Shown: positions 1 through 6,519 of the stretch, in pieces
Numbering within the stretch: the first letter of the stretch is position 1
Layout of the letters: every line of letters begins with the position of its first letter
Origin: an uncultured Ureaplasma sp.
Lineage (GTDB): Bacteria > Bacillota_I > Bacilli_A > Mycoplasmatales > Mycoplasmoidaceae
Assembly: GCA_949295235.1 (NCBI GenBank)
Contig: CASFKH010000021.1
Span: 1-6,519 of the forward strand
Reading direction: 5' to 3'
DNA: 6,519 nucleotides
Made by a program: the position numbers and the translations under genes
The notes under the pieces: model-generated
The model's input: only the letters and a program-made list of their open reading frames with translations
The model's database searches: none
Told to the model about the DNA's origin: nothing

Positions 1-769
1 AATCTTCATCAATAATTTTGTTGTTTGATTTTTCATAAAATCATAAATCAAATTGTTTACCATTTAACAAACTAATATAAAAATTCTTATATGCAGATTT
101 AGTTTTTTTATTATTATATATTTTTGTATTTAAAAATAATTTGACTGAATCTCTTTGAGTAAACCCTTCCATTGGGCAACCACATGGAACTATTGGTAAA
201 TCTAAATTTTTAGCAGCTTTTCTAATATCATTTTCTCTTGCTAATATCAAAGGTCTAATAAACATCATTTCACTTCTATCAAGATACATTTTAGGTTTAA
301 ATGTTGCAATTCGACCTTCATTAATCATATTCATAAATAAAGTCTCAATTGCATCATCAGCATGATGACCCATAGCAACTTTATTACAATTATGTTTTTT
401 TGCAACTTCAATTAAAATTGATTTTTTCATTTTTGAACACAATGAGCATTGGATTTTATTATTCTTCATATTTTCTTTTAAAATTTCACCCATTTGAGTT
501 TGTTCAACAATAAATTTAATTCCTTTTGATTCTCAAAATTTTATAATTGGTTCATAATCTATTGCACATAAATTCATTTTTAAATGAATTCCAATAATTT
601 CAATATTTCAACCATAATCTTCGTATAATCTTTTTTTATAATATGATAAAGCTAATAATAATGACATTGAATCTTTTCCACCCGATACTCCAACAGCAAT
701 TTTGTCATTATTTTCGATCATTTTAAACATTTTATTAGCTTTTATAATATTGCCTAATAAAGTTCTCAT
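1..769 (-). CDS. ttcA: TtcA-like tRNA 2-thiocytidine synthetase, PP-loop ATPase (3' end outside window)
   Basis: Likely cytosolic tRNA thiolase of the TtcA family, which adenylates the C2 position of cytidine 32 and replaces its oxygen with sulfur, using a [4Fe-4S] cluster. 256 residues are visible and no stop is reached at the left edge. The PP-loop SGGKDS lies at residues 29-34, a CSLC pair at 108-111, GHHADD at 134-139, IRPL near 171-174 and a third cysteine region PCGCP at 195-199. This order (PP-loop, CxxC, GHHxDD, later Cys) is that of TtcA and not of TilS, which lacks the cysteines. Three Trp codons are TGA (residues 54, 79, 244), so a standard-code reading would break the gene. The ATG at 767-769 fits the family N-terminus and lies two bases after the DUF368 stop, with no Shine-Dalgarno, which suggests translational coupling. 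Alternative: a related thiolase of the TtuA/Ncs6 group; TtcA fits better. Confidence 0.85.
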
Positions 770-771
770 AA

Positions 772-1938
772 TTAATTCATGAATGATAAAAATTTAACAT
801 TTATTATTTTCTTTTTTTGAAAATAAAGCATTGTTCCGAAAACAGGAATTATTGAAACAAAGAATAGACCAACCGAAGCTCCCAATAATGATTTATCTTG
901 AGATAATACTTTATATTCATTTTCATTAAATGAAATAAATAAAGCAATAAATGAAGCAATTACAATTGCAATTACAACAGTATTAAATAAATCAGAATAA
1001 TTTTTTAATAAATAATTAACTAAAAATATTGAAGCAATAATTCCAGTTAATATTCCAATAAAGGCAATAACAATTACAGGTCATGCTCAATCATTAGAAA
1101 TACTTGCTATTCCTGAATTATATCCACCAAATCCATACTGTACAGCAATATTAATATCAGTGTTTACTCCTACTACTTTTAACATAAAAGATCCACTAAG
1201 CCCAGGAATAAAAGTAGCAAAACCACATAAAAATGCACCAAATAAAATTTGTAAAATATAAGAAGTGTCTAAATTATTTGATGAATATAAATTTAAGACA
1301 TTAGACATTGGATTAAAATTTGAGTTAATATATGTTTTATATTGATCAAAATTAATTAATCCAACTGGGTAATCATTTCCATTATTCCATGCATATCTTG
1401 CAACAAATGATAATCCAAATATTAACAAGAAAACAATTGCAAATATTATTCAATTTATTTTTGGTCTTTCATAACTTGCAAAATGTTGAGAATTAAAAGC
1501 TAAATTCGGTCGTTTTGATTTTATTAGAAATAACATTGGAATTGAAAAAGTATTAATTCCTATGAATAAAAAAGAAGCAGCAATTGCATAACCAGCCTTA
1601 TAAATTTCAGCATAAATAACATAAGAAATAATAAAGATAATTAATGCAGATAAAATAAAAATTCCTAATGAAAGAAAATTTTTAAAATAATTTGATAAAG
1701 ATGATTTTTTAAACAAATATGATAATCTTGATAATAATTTTTCAAAAGAATTAGAATATCAATTTGAAACTAATGAAACAGAAGAACCATATGGTACTCC
1801 TGCAACCCCCATCATTGCACCATGACAAACATCAGAAATTCATGAAGAAGATAATGATGAATTCTTAGGTTTTGTTTCAACTACTTCTTCATTAATATTG
1901 TCATTATTTTGGATATTAGATTTTTTGGTTTTATTCAT
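772..1938 (-). CDS. DUF368-family polytopic membrane protein (PopT-like)
   Basis: A 388-residue integral membrane protein. The best family mark is GAFLCGF followed by IPGLSGSFMLKVVGV at about residues 234-258, which matches the second inverted-repeat motif of DUF368 (G..PG.SGSF.L...G). The expected first-repeat motif is recognisable only as GAMMGVAGVPYGSS at about 40-53 and is diverged. Residues 1-30 are hydrophilic, rich in Asn, Lys and Glu, and probably cytosolic. Hydrophobic segments lie near 86-108, 113-137, 163-182, 230-258, 287-309, 318-336 and 352-372. DUF368 proteins (PopT) in walled bacteria have been reported to return undecaprenyl phosphate across the membrane; whether that role applies in a wall-less cell is unknown. 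Five Trp codons are TGA (33, 60, 163, 284, 286) and one is TGG. The start is fixed by GGAGA six bases upstream. It is the first gene of a pair with the TtcA-like gene. Confidence 0.85.
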
Positions 1939-1944
1939 ATATAT

Positions 1945-1949
1945 TCTCC
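1945..1949 (-). promoter_or_regulatory. Shine-Dalgarno of the DUF368 gene
   Basis: GGAGA on the minus strand, with a six-base spacer to the ATG at 1936-1938. It decides the start of the DUF368 gene. If the -10 box at 1958-1963 is used, the site would lie within a few bases of the mRNA 5' end. Confidence 0.8.
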
Positions 1950-1955
1950 AAGCAA

Positions 1956-1977
1956 CTATTATATTTAATTATAATAG
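1956..1977. repeat. Perfect 8-bp inverted repeat in the divergent promoter region
   Basis: CTATTATA at 1956-1963 and TATAATAG at 1970-1977 are exact reverse complements, separated by six bases (TTTAAT). Each arm carries TATAAT reading outward on its own strand, so the repeat holds back-to-back -10 boxes for the DUF368 gene (minus) and tlyA (plus). It could also be an operator. A+T-rich DNA forms such repeats by chance fairly often, but its place in the only sizeable intergenic region supports a role. Confidence 0.6.
1958..1963 (-). promoter_or_regulatory. Putative -10 box for DUF368-ttcA
   Basis: TATAAT on the minus strand. Transcription would start near 1951, about 12 bases before the ATG and just ahead of the GGAGA ribosome site. 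A 17-base spacer puts a weak -35 (TTATTA) at 1981-1986. No better candidate is seen upstream. Confidence 0.55.
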
Positions 1978-1984
1978 ATATAAT
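1970..1984 (+). promoter_or_regulatory. Two putative -10 boxes for tlyA
   Basis: TATAAT occurs at 1970-1975 and again at 1979-1984. The first would start transcription near 1982 and leave a leader of about ten bases. The second would start it at about 1991-1993, at or beside the ATG, giving a leaderless mRNA. No good -35 hexamer lies at the usual distance from either box, and no extended -10 TG is present. Confidence 0.5.
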
Positions 1985-1992
1985 AATTAATT

Positions 1993-2733
1993 ATGACAAA
2001 TAAATTTAGATTAGACAAATTTTTAGTAGATCAAAAACTTGTTGAAACTAGAAATAAAGCCCAATATTTAATTAAAAATAATATGATTAAAATTAATGGG
2101 CAAATTATTGACAAATCAAATTATTTAGTAACCTTAAATGATAAAATTGAAATTATTTCTCAATTAAAATTTGTATCTCGAGCTGGAGAAAAACTGGAGT
2201 TTGCAATTCAAAATTTTAAAATAAACCTAGAAAATAAAATTGTATTAGATATTGGGGCCTCAACTGGAGGATTCACTGACTGTTGTTTAAAATATGACGC
2301 AAAAAAGGTATATGCACTAGATGTAGGGACTGATCAACTTCATCATACATTAGTTGCAAATCCAAAAGTTATAAATTTAGCAAATACAAATCTAAAAAAA
2401 ATTCCTGATATATTTAAAAATATTGAAATCGATATAATTGTAGTTGATGTAAGTTTTATAAGCTTAAAAATTGTCTTTGAAACAATTAAGCATATATTTT
2501 TAGATCAAAATATCTTAATTTGTTTAATAAAACCACAATTTGAATTAGATAAACAAATAATGTCAAAAAATAAAGGATCTGTAAAACTTAAAATACATCA
2601 TGATATAGCAATTAAAAAAGTATTAAATTATGCAAAAGAAAATAATTTTAATTTATTAAATATTATTGAATCTCCAATTCTTGGAGCAAAAGGCGAAAAT
2701 AAGGAATTTTTAGCAGTTTTTAAAAAGTTTTAA
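1993..2733 (+). CDS. tlyA: TlyA-family rRNA (cytidine-2'-O)-methyltransferase
   Basis: A 246-residue cytosolic rRNA 2'-O-methyltransferase using S-adenosylmethionine. TlyA enzymes methylate C1920 of 23S rRNA and, in the longer type II forms, also C1409 of 16S rRNA; the short length here suggests type I. An S4 RNA-binding domain covers about residues 5-60 (RLDKFLVDQKLVETRNKA). The linker motif FVSRAGEKL follows at 60-68, then an FtsJ/RrmJ-like Rossmann domain with the SAM loop DIGASTGGFTD at 86-96, VDVSFISL at 151-158, LIKPQFE at 178-184 and a final GAKGENKEFL. A K67-D152-K180-E238 set matches the K-D-K-E catalytic tetrad of this fold. The old name hemolysin A should not be read as proof of haemolysis. 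It is the only plus-strand gene. The start matches the family N-terminus, though no Shine-Dalgarno precedes it. No TGA codon occurs in frame. Its last 24 bases overlap the end of ruvB. Confidence 0.96.
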   Translation: MTNKFRLDKFLVDQKLVETRNKAQYLIKNNMIKINGQIIDKSNYLVTLNDKIEIISQLKFVSRAGEKLEFAIQNFKINLENKIVLDIGASTGGFTDCCLKYDAKKVYALDVGTDQLHHTLVANPKVINLANTNLKKIPDIFKNIEIDIIVVDVSFISLKIVFETIKHIFLDQNILICLIKPQFELDKQIMSKNKGSVKLKIHHDIAIKKVLNYAKENNFNLLNIIESPILGAKGENKEFLAVFKKF

Positions 2734-3660
2734 ATTCTCTAAAATATAATTTTTTCCAATTTCAGTTAATTGTCTACCTTGTTTTGATCTTAAAATTAAT
2801 TTTGTTCTTAATAAAAAGGGTTCAATTTTATCTTCAATCATTTTTTTATCAATCAAAAGACATTGTGATAATTGATTCAATCCTATTGGAATTTTTAGTT
2901 CATCTAAAATTAATAAATATTTAATATCAATTATCTCTAAACCTAATGGATAAATTCCAATTTTTAATAAGCAATTATAAATATCAAATTTGTCCTTTTC
3001 AAAATATTTAAAATCAATTACTCTTCGATATATATTAATTGCAATTCTTGGTGTTCCTTTTGAGCATGAGGAAATTAATTTGATTTCATTTTTATTTAAT
3101 ACCATCATATCTGAATTTAAATTAATTCGTTCTAAAATTTGTTCAATTTCATTATTTGAATAATAATCAATTCAAATTTTAATTGGAAAACGATCTATTA
3201 AAGGTTGAGGTAAAAAACTTAATTTTGTAGTTGAACCAATTAATGTAAATCTAGGAATTGAAAATCGATTATATTGCGAATTCAATTCTTTACCAATTTT
3301 AATATCAATTACATAATCTTCTAATAAACTATAAAAAAGTTCAAATATTTTTAAATCAATATTATGAATTTCATCTATAAATAAAATATCATTTTCATTA
3401 ATCATTGCAACAATATCTAATAAATCACTATACATTTTTATAGATCCACCCTGCACATAATGGATCTTTCTGTTCATCTCATTTGCAATTATAGTGGCCA
3501 AGCTTGTTTTTCCAATACCTGGGTTTCCATAAAAAATAATATGATCTAAATTAGAAGATAATTTTAATGAGTTTTCAATTGCTATTTTTAAAATTAATTT
3601 AATATCTTCCTTACCAATAAAGTCATTAAAATTATTTGGTCTTAAATTTGTTACGTTCAT
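2710..3660 (-). CDS. ruvB: Holliday junction branch-migration helicase RuvB
   Basis: A 316-residue AAA+ ATPase, the hexameric motor that drives branch migration of Holliday junctions with RuvA. It begins with LRPNNFNDFIGKEDIK, the usual RuvB start. Walker A GNPGIGKT lies at 45-52 (most RuvBs have GPPGLGKT), Walker B DILFIDEIH at 91-99, sensor 1 GSTTK at 142-146, the arginine finger in LIDRF (R157) and sensor 2 KGTPR at 201-205. A C-terminal winged-helix domain ends with GRQLTEIGKNYI. Trp163 is encoded by TGA at 3172-3174; under the standard code the gene would look split in two. The ATG at 3658-3660 lies inside the end of ruvA (29-base overlap), without a good Shine-Dalgarno, which suggests translational coupling. 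The length is slightly below the usual 330-350 residues, mainly through a short N-terminus. The stop lies inside the 3' end of tlyA on the other strand. Confidence 0.97.
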
Positions 3661-4231
3661 TTTTAATATCCATTATAAGCATTGAAAAAACATCATTAAA
3701 CTGATTTTCAATAATTTCTTTTTTTCGATTTAAAACAATTTTTTTGACAAGTTCTTTTTTATATCCTAATTTTTCTAAATAATTGATTGCATTATTAAGT
3801 TTAATTGAATCTTCTTCATTGATTGAATTAATTTCTTTATTTTGATAATGCTTAACAATATTTTTTGCAACATTTTCACTTACTTTAAAATGTTCTTTAA
3901 TATAGTTTATATCTTCATTAATTGCAATCAATTTAAAATCATTAACACCAGAATTTAAAATTTTTAATGCAATTTTAATTCCAATGCCATTTATATTTAT
4001 TAAATCTTTAAAATTAATAGCTTCAACTAGATTAAAAAATGCAATCTTAGAATGGATATTTAAACCTTTTGAATTATTAATTTGATAATCAAAATAATAA
4101 AAGAAGTAATCATTTCCAATTTTTAGATTTTTATTATTTTCAAGATATAGTTCACAACATCCATTCACATTTTGCAAATATATATTGTTATCATTTTTAA
4201 ATATTAATTTTCCATAAAAACTATTTATCAT
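3632..4231 (-). CDS. ruvA: Holliday junction-binding protein RuvA
   Basis: A 199-residue protein that forms the tetrameric platform holding the four-way junction and recruits RuvB. Residues 1-62 make the OB-fold (MINSFYGKLIFKNDNNIYLQ). The first helix-hairpin-helix is LININGIGIKIALKIL at 77-92, close to the canonical GIGPKTAL. The second hairpin, around 107-128, has lost the usual GIGKKTA and reads KVSENVAKNIV. Domain III, which contacts RuvB, is at about 143-172 (KLNNAINYLEKLGYKKELV). Sequence is otherwise diverged and Asn/Lys/Ile-rich, as expected from base composition. No Trp codon is used. The start is fixed by GGAGA seven bases upstream. The gene overlaps ruvB by 29 bases in another frame. 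It lies 44 bases after the rbgA stop, probably in the same transcript. Confidence 0.95.
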   Translation of the reverse strand: MINSFYGKLIFKNDNNIYLQNVNGCCELYLENNKNLKIGNDYFFYYFDYQINNSKGLNIHSKIAFFNLVEAINFKDLININGIGIKIALKILNSGVNDFKLIAINEDINYIKEHFKVSENVAKNIVKHYQNKEINSINEEDSIKLNNAINYLEKLGYKKELVKKIVLNRKKEIIENQFNDVFSMLIMDIKNERNKFKTK

Positions 4232-4238
4232 ACTTTTA

Positions 4239-4243
4239 TCTCC
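4239..4243 (-). promoter_or_regulatory. Shine-Dalgarno of ruvA
   Basis: GGAGA on the minus strand, seven bases before the ATG at 4229-4231. It decides the ruvA start and allows ruvAB to be translated independently of rbgA. Confidence 0.8.
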
Positions 4244-4275
4244 AATTAATATATATGCTAAAAATTTAAAAATTA

Positions 4276-5097
4276 CTACAAATCAAAATTAACTTTTGTT
4301 ATTTTACATTCAATTAAATCATGAAAAAGTTTTAAAATTGCTCTATCAGTATCATATTCACCAGTCTTTGATAAAAATCTAAATCTATTGGCAACTAATT
4401 TTAAAAAATCATAAAAATCAGAAAAATCTTCAATTCCATAATATAACTTTAATTGATTATAAAAGTTCACAAATAAGTAATTAAAACCAAATTTAACAAT
4501 ATCCTCAATTGGTAAAATTTCCTTTTTTATGCAATTAATTAAAGATAATTTATAAGCAGTATTAATATCATTAATATTTTTTATTAAAATACCAGGAGTA
4601 TCAATTAAATTAAAATTCTCATTTATTGAAACTATTCTTTGATTTTTTGTAACTCCAGGCATATTTTTTACTACTAAATTATTTTTTGCTTTTAAAAAAT
4701 TTATTAAGCTTGATTTTCCAACATTTGGTAAACCAATAATTAATAATGTAAATTGTGGATTAACTAAACCTTTTGCTTTTAATTTATTTATTTTTTCATT
4801 AAATATTTGATAAAAAATATCAATAATTTTTTTTCTATTATTTTTATTTTTAGTATTCGTGATTATTAAATTTGAATTATATTGTTCATTTAATAAACTA
4901 AGATCAGATTTTAAAGCAATTTTTAAATAAGGTTTATTAGCAATTATTTTTAATAAATCTGAATTTGAAGAAGAATTAATACATCTTGAATCAACTACTT
5001 CAATAATTAGATCAACAATGTTTAATTTATTTTTAATATCATCGGTCGCTTTTTTCATATGACCAGGAAATCAGTTAATTTTATTAATTGATTCCAT
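4276..5097 (-). CDS. rbgA: Ribosome biogenesis GTPase RbgA/YlqF
   Basis: A 273-residue circularly permuted GTPase that acts in late assembly of the 50S subunit. The true start is ATG at 5095-5097: it restores the family N-terminus INKINWFPGHMKKA, in which Trp9 is a TGA codon. Starting at the next ATG (5056-5058) would remove this signature. Permuted motif order is visible: the G4 position reads LKSD at 62-65 (normally NKxD), then G1 GLPNVGKSS at 122-130, G2 PGVT at 147-150 and G3 DTPG at 166-169. The C-terminal helical domain ends in a family-typical GEYDTDRAILKLFHDL segment. Loss of the G4 asparagine is notable. One base separates the start from the yitT stop, so translation is probably coupled. 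It ends with tandem stops, TAG then TAA (4273-4278). Confidence 0.96.
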
Positions 5098-5098
5098 T

Positions 5099-6475
5099 TT
5101 ATTTAACCTGTCTTTCATATATTGTTGTAGGTAATTCTCCATCCACTCCAAATATTGAATAAATAGTAATTAACCCTGATGGTTCAATTTCTCTAATATT
5201 TGAGATTAATAAAGGCAGATCAACATAAGAACAAACTGTCTCTAATGCTTCAGAGTTGTTTTCACCAACTAAACTATCACTGTTTATATTTGAAATTGTT
5301 AATTTATAAGTTCATTGTTTTTCCAATAATGATAAAACAACATCATTTGCTTTTTTAGAATACAATTGAACTTTGATAATTTTATTTCTAGGAAAGAAAT
5401 AATTATAAATAACTCCTGATAATGCAGTTGCAATTATTGAGGCAATTAAATTTGGACTAAAAAATGCTTCTAAAATATTATTGACTGTTTTTTGACTAGA
5501 ATCTGCTTTCATAATTCAACATGTAAAAGAACCTAATATTACTCCAACTATTAAACTTGCAACATTAAAATAAGTTAATAATGTACCAATAGATTTATTT
5601 TTATTTTTTGAATAATAAAATCCAAAAACATCTGTTCCCCCAGTTGAAGAACCAAGAATATATAAAATACTATATGTAGTTCCAGAAACTATTGAAAACA
5701 CTAATCCATATACAAATAATCCAACTACTAATCCATTATCTGAATTTCAAGGTAATAATTGCACACCTTTAATAAAAATTGATCCTTGATAACTAATATT
5801 TTCCATATTAGTAAAAATAAAAATTCCATTACCATCATTAATAAAACCTAACCCAAAACCTACTAATTGTGAAAAAGCAATATAAATAATTGTTAATAAG
5901 CAAAATTGCTTACTAATTTTAAAATATGCAAATATTAACAATGGAATATTTATTACAAAATATAAACACCAAAATATGACATTGTAAATTGTATTTATTA
6001 AAGATTGGGAGTTACCTTCCATACTAATTTTAACAATTTTTGCAATCCCTTGAATAATCCCACTAATTCCTGCAGAATACAATCCAGTATACTGAACTAA
6101 TAACCAAATTACAACAGAGGATAATATTCCCAATAAACAAACAAATAAAATTTTTAATCATAAATTATTAATTTTATAAAATCATCCTAATCTAATTGTT
6201 TTTGCAGAATATTTTATATTTTTAGTTTTAATTGATGTTGCTAATGAACTATTTTTCATTTGTTTATTTAACAAATAAATTTCATTCTTTAATTCTTTAA
6301 TCTTGTTAATATCTCCATTATTATTTATACATTGTTTTAATTCAGTTGTTTTTTCAATTAGTTTTTGTTTAACAGATGAATTATATGATAAAACATCTAA
6401 ATTATTCTTTGAAATATTATTAGCTTTTAAATCAATTTGAAATAATTTCTTAGCCTTGTTATTTACTCTAATCAT
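5099..6475 (-). CDS. YitT-family membrane protein with N-terminal coiled-coil extension and C-terminal DUF2179
   Basis: A 458-residue membrane protein, much longer than the usual 280-300 for YitT proteins; the function of the family is unknown. Residues 1-97 are hydrophilic and Lys/Asn-rich, with a likely coiled coil at about 33-75 (SSVKQKLIEKTTELKQ, then IKELKNEIYLLNKQM). Membrane segments lie near 105-128, 160-185, 189-212, 248-274, 296-320 and 336-358. Family motifs are YSAGISGIIQGI at 133-144 and GSSTGGTD at 275-282. Residues 365-455 form a DUF2179 domain (KIIKVQLYSKKANDVV, then ISNIREIEPSGLITIY), a small cytosolic domain with a PII-like fold. Five Trp codons are TGA (98, 106, 243, 320, 388) and two are TGG. 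It is the first gene of the inferred yitT-rbgA-ruvA-ruvB unit. No Shine-Dalgarno precedes the ATG at 6473-6475, so the start is less certain than the family assignment. Confidence 0.88.
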
Positions 6476-6482
6476 TTTTATA

Positions 6483-6510
6483 AATATATTATATTAAAAT
6501 AAAAAAACAA
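6483..6510 (-). promoter_or_regulatory. Putative promoter of yitT-rbgA-ruvA-ruvB
   Basis: On the minus strand TTGTTT (6505-6510) is followed after 16 bases by TATATT (6483-6488), which would start transcription near 6476, next to the ATG. An alternative perfect TATAAT lies at 6488-6493, giving a start near 6481. Either choice leaves almost no leader. The flank is nearly pure A+T, so chance matches are likely. Confidence 0.4.
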
Positions 6511-6519
6511 TTATAAATA

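Noticed and set aside
1..769. TilS (tRNA-Ile lysidine synthetase)
   Set aside because: The PP-loop is shared, but the CxxC, GHHxDD and later cysteines are those of TtcA and not of TilS.
772..1938. Several short separate genes or a decaying pseudogene on the minus strand here
   Set aside because: The pieces share one frame and are separated only by TGA codons, which encode Trp in this organism. The same applies in the TtcA-like gene, ruvB and yitT.
1993..2733. Hemolysin or toxin
   Set aside because: The S4 plus FtsJ architecture and the K-D-K-E residues mark an rRNA methyltransferase; the hemolysin label for TlyA is historical.
2704..2737. Hairpin GAATTT...AAATTC with an inner TTTTTAAAAA palindrome as a bidirectional terminator
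   Set aside because: The stem is short, almost all A+T and interrupted, with no G+C core; such matches are expected by chance in DNA this A+T-rich.
4232..4275. Internal promoter for ruvAB (TATATT at 4248-4253)
   Set aside because: Transcription from it would begin inside the ruvA Shine-Dalgarno, and there is no -35. Read-through from yitT-rbgA is simpler.
1..6519. Mobile element, phage, defence system, CRISPR or RNA gene
   Set aside because: No transposase, integrase, spaced repeats or tRNA/rRNA-like sequence was seen; coding sequence fills nearly the whole window with recognisable chromosomal families.

Overview
The window reads as a stretch of chromosome from a low-G+C, wall-less bacterium of the Mollicutes. 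The best guess is the Spiroplasma/Mesoplasma/Entomoplasma group; I infer this and cannot fix the genus. The DNA is strongly A+T-rich. Five of the seven genes stay open only if TGA is read as tryptophan (genetic code 4). I count 15 in-frame TGA codons against 3 TGG, often at positions where the protein family expects Trp, such as the WFPGHM start of RbgA.

Layout, right to left on the minus strand. First comes a YitT-family membrane protein (5099-6475) with a long N-terminal extension. One base later is the ribosome-assembly GTPase rbgA/ylqF (4276-5097). After a 44-base gap come the Holliday-junction genes ruvA (3632-4231) and ruvB (2710-3660), which overlap by 29 bases. These four genes probably form one transcription unit. 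Facing them on the plus strand is tlyA (1993-2733), an rRNA 2'-O-methyltransferase, whose end overlaps the end of ruvB by 24 bp. Divergent from tlyA is a minus-strand pair: a DUF368 polytopic membrane protein (772-1938), then a TtcA-like tRNA thiolation enzyme. The TtcA-like gene starts two bases after the DUF368 stop and runs off the left edge.

The themes are translation and RNA modification (RbgA, TlyA, TtcA), DNA recombination (RuvAB) and two membrane proteins of poorly defined role. Coding density is very high: the only non-coding stretches are 1939-1992, 4232-4275, 6476-6519 and two gaps of one and two bases. The 54-base divergent region between DUF368 and tlyA holds a perfect 8-bp inverted repeat that places a TATAAT on each strand. 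The DUF368 gene and ruvA have clear Shine-Dalgarno sites, while tlyA and yitT have none and may be leaderless.

I found no mobile element, CRISPR array, RNA gene or clear novel system. The window is mostly conserved housekeeping DNA. The points worth a second look are diverged motifs in RbgA, RuvA and DUF368, the YitT extension, a probable Fe-S tRNA thiolase, and the symmetric divergent promoter.
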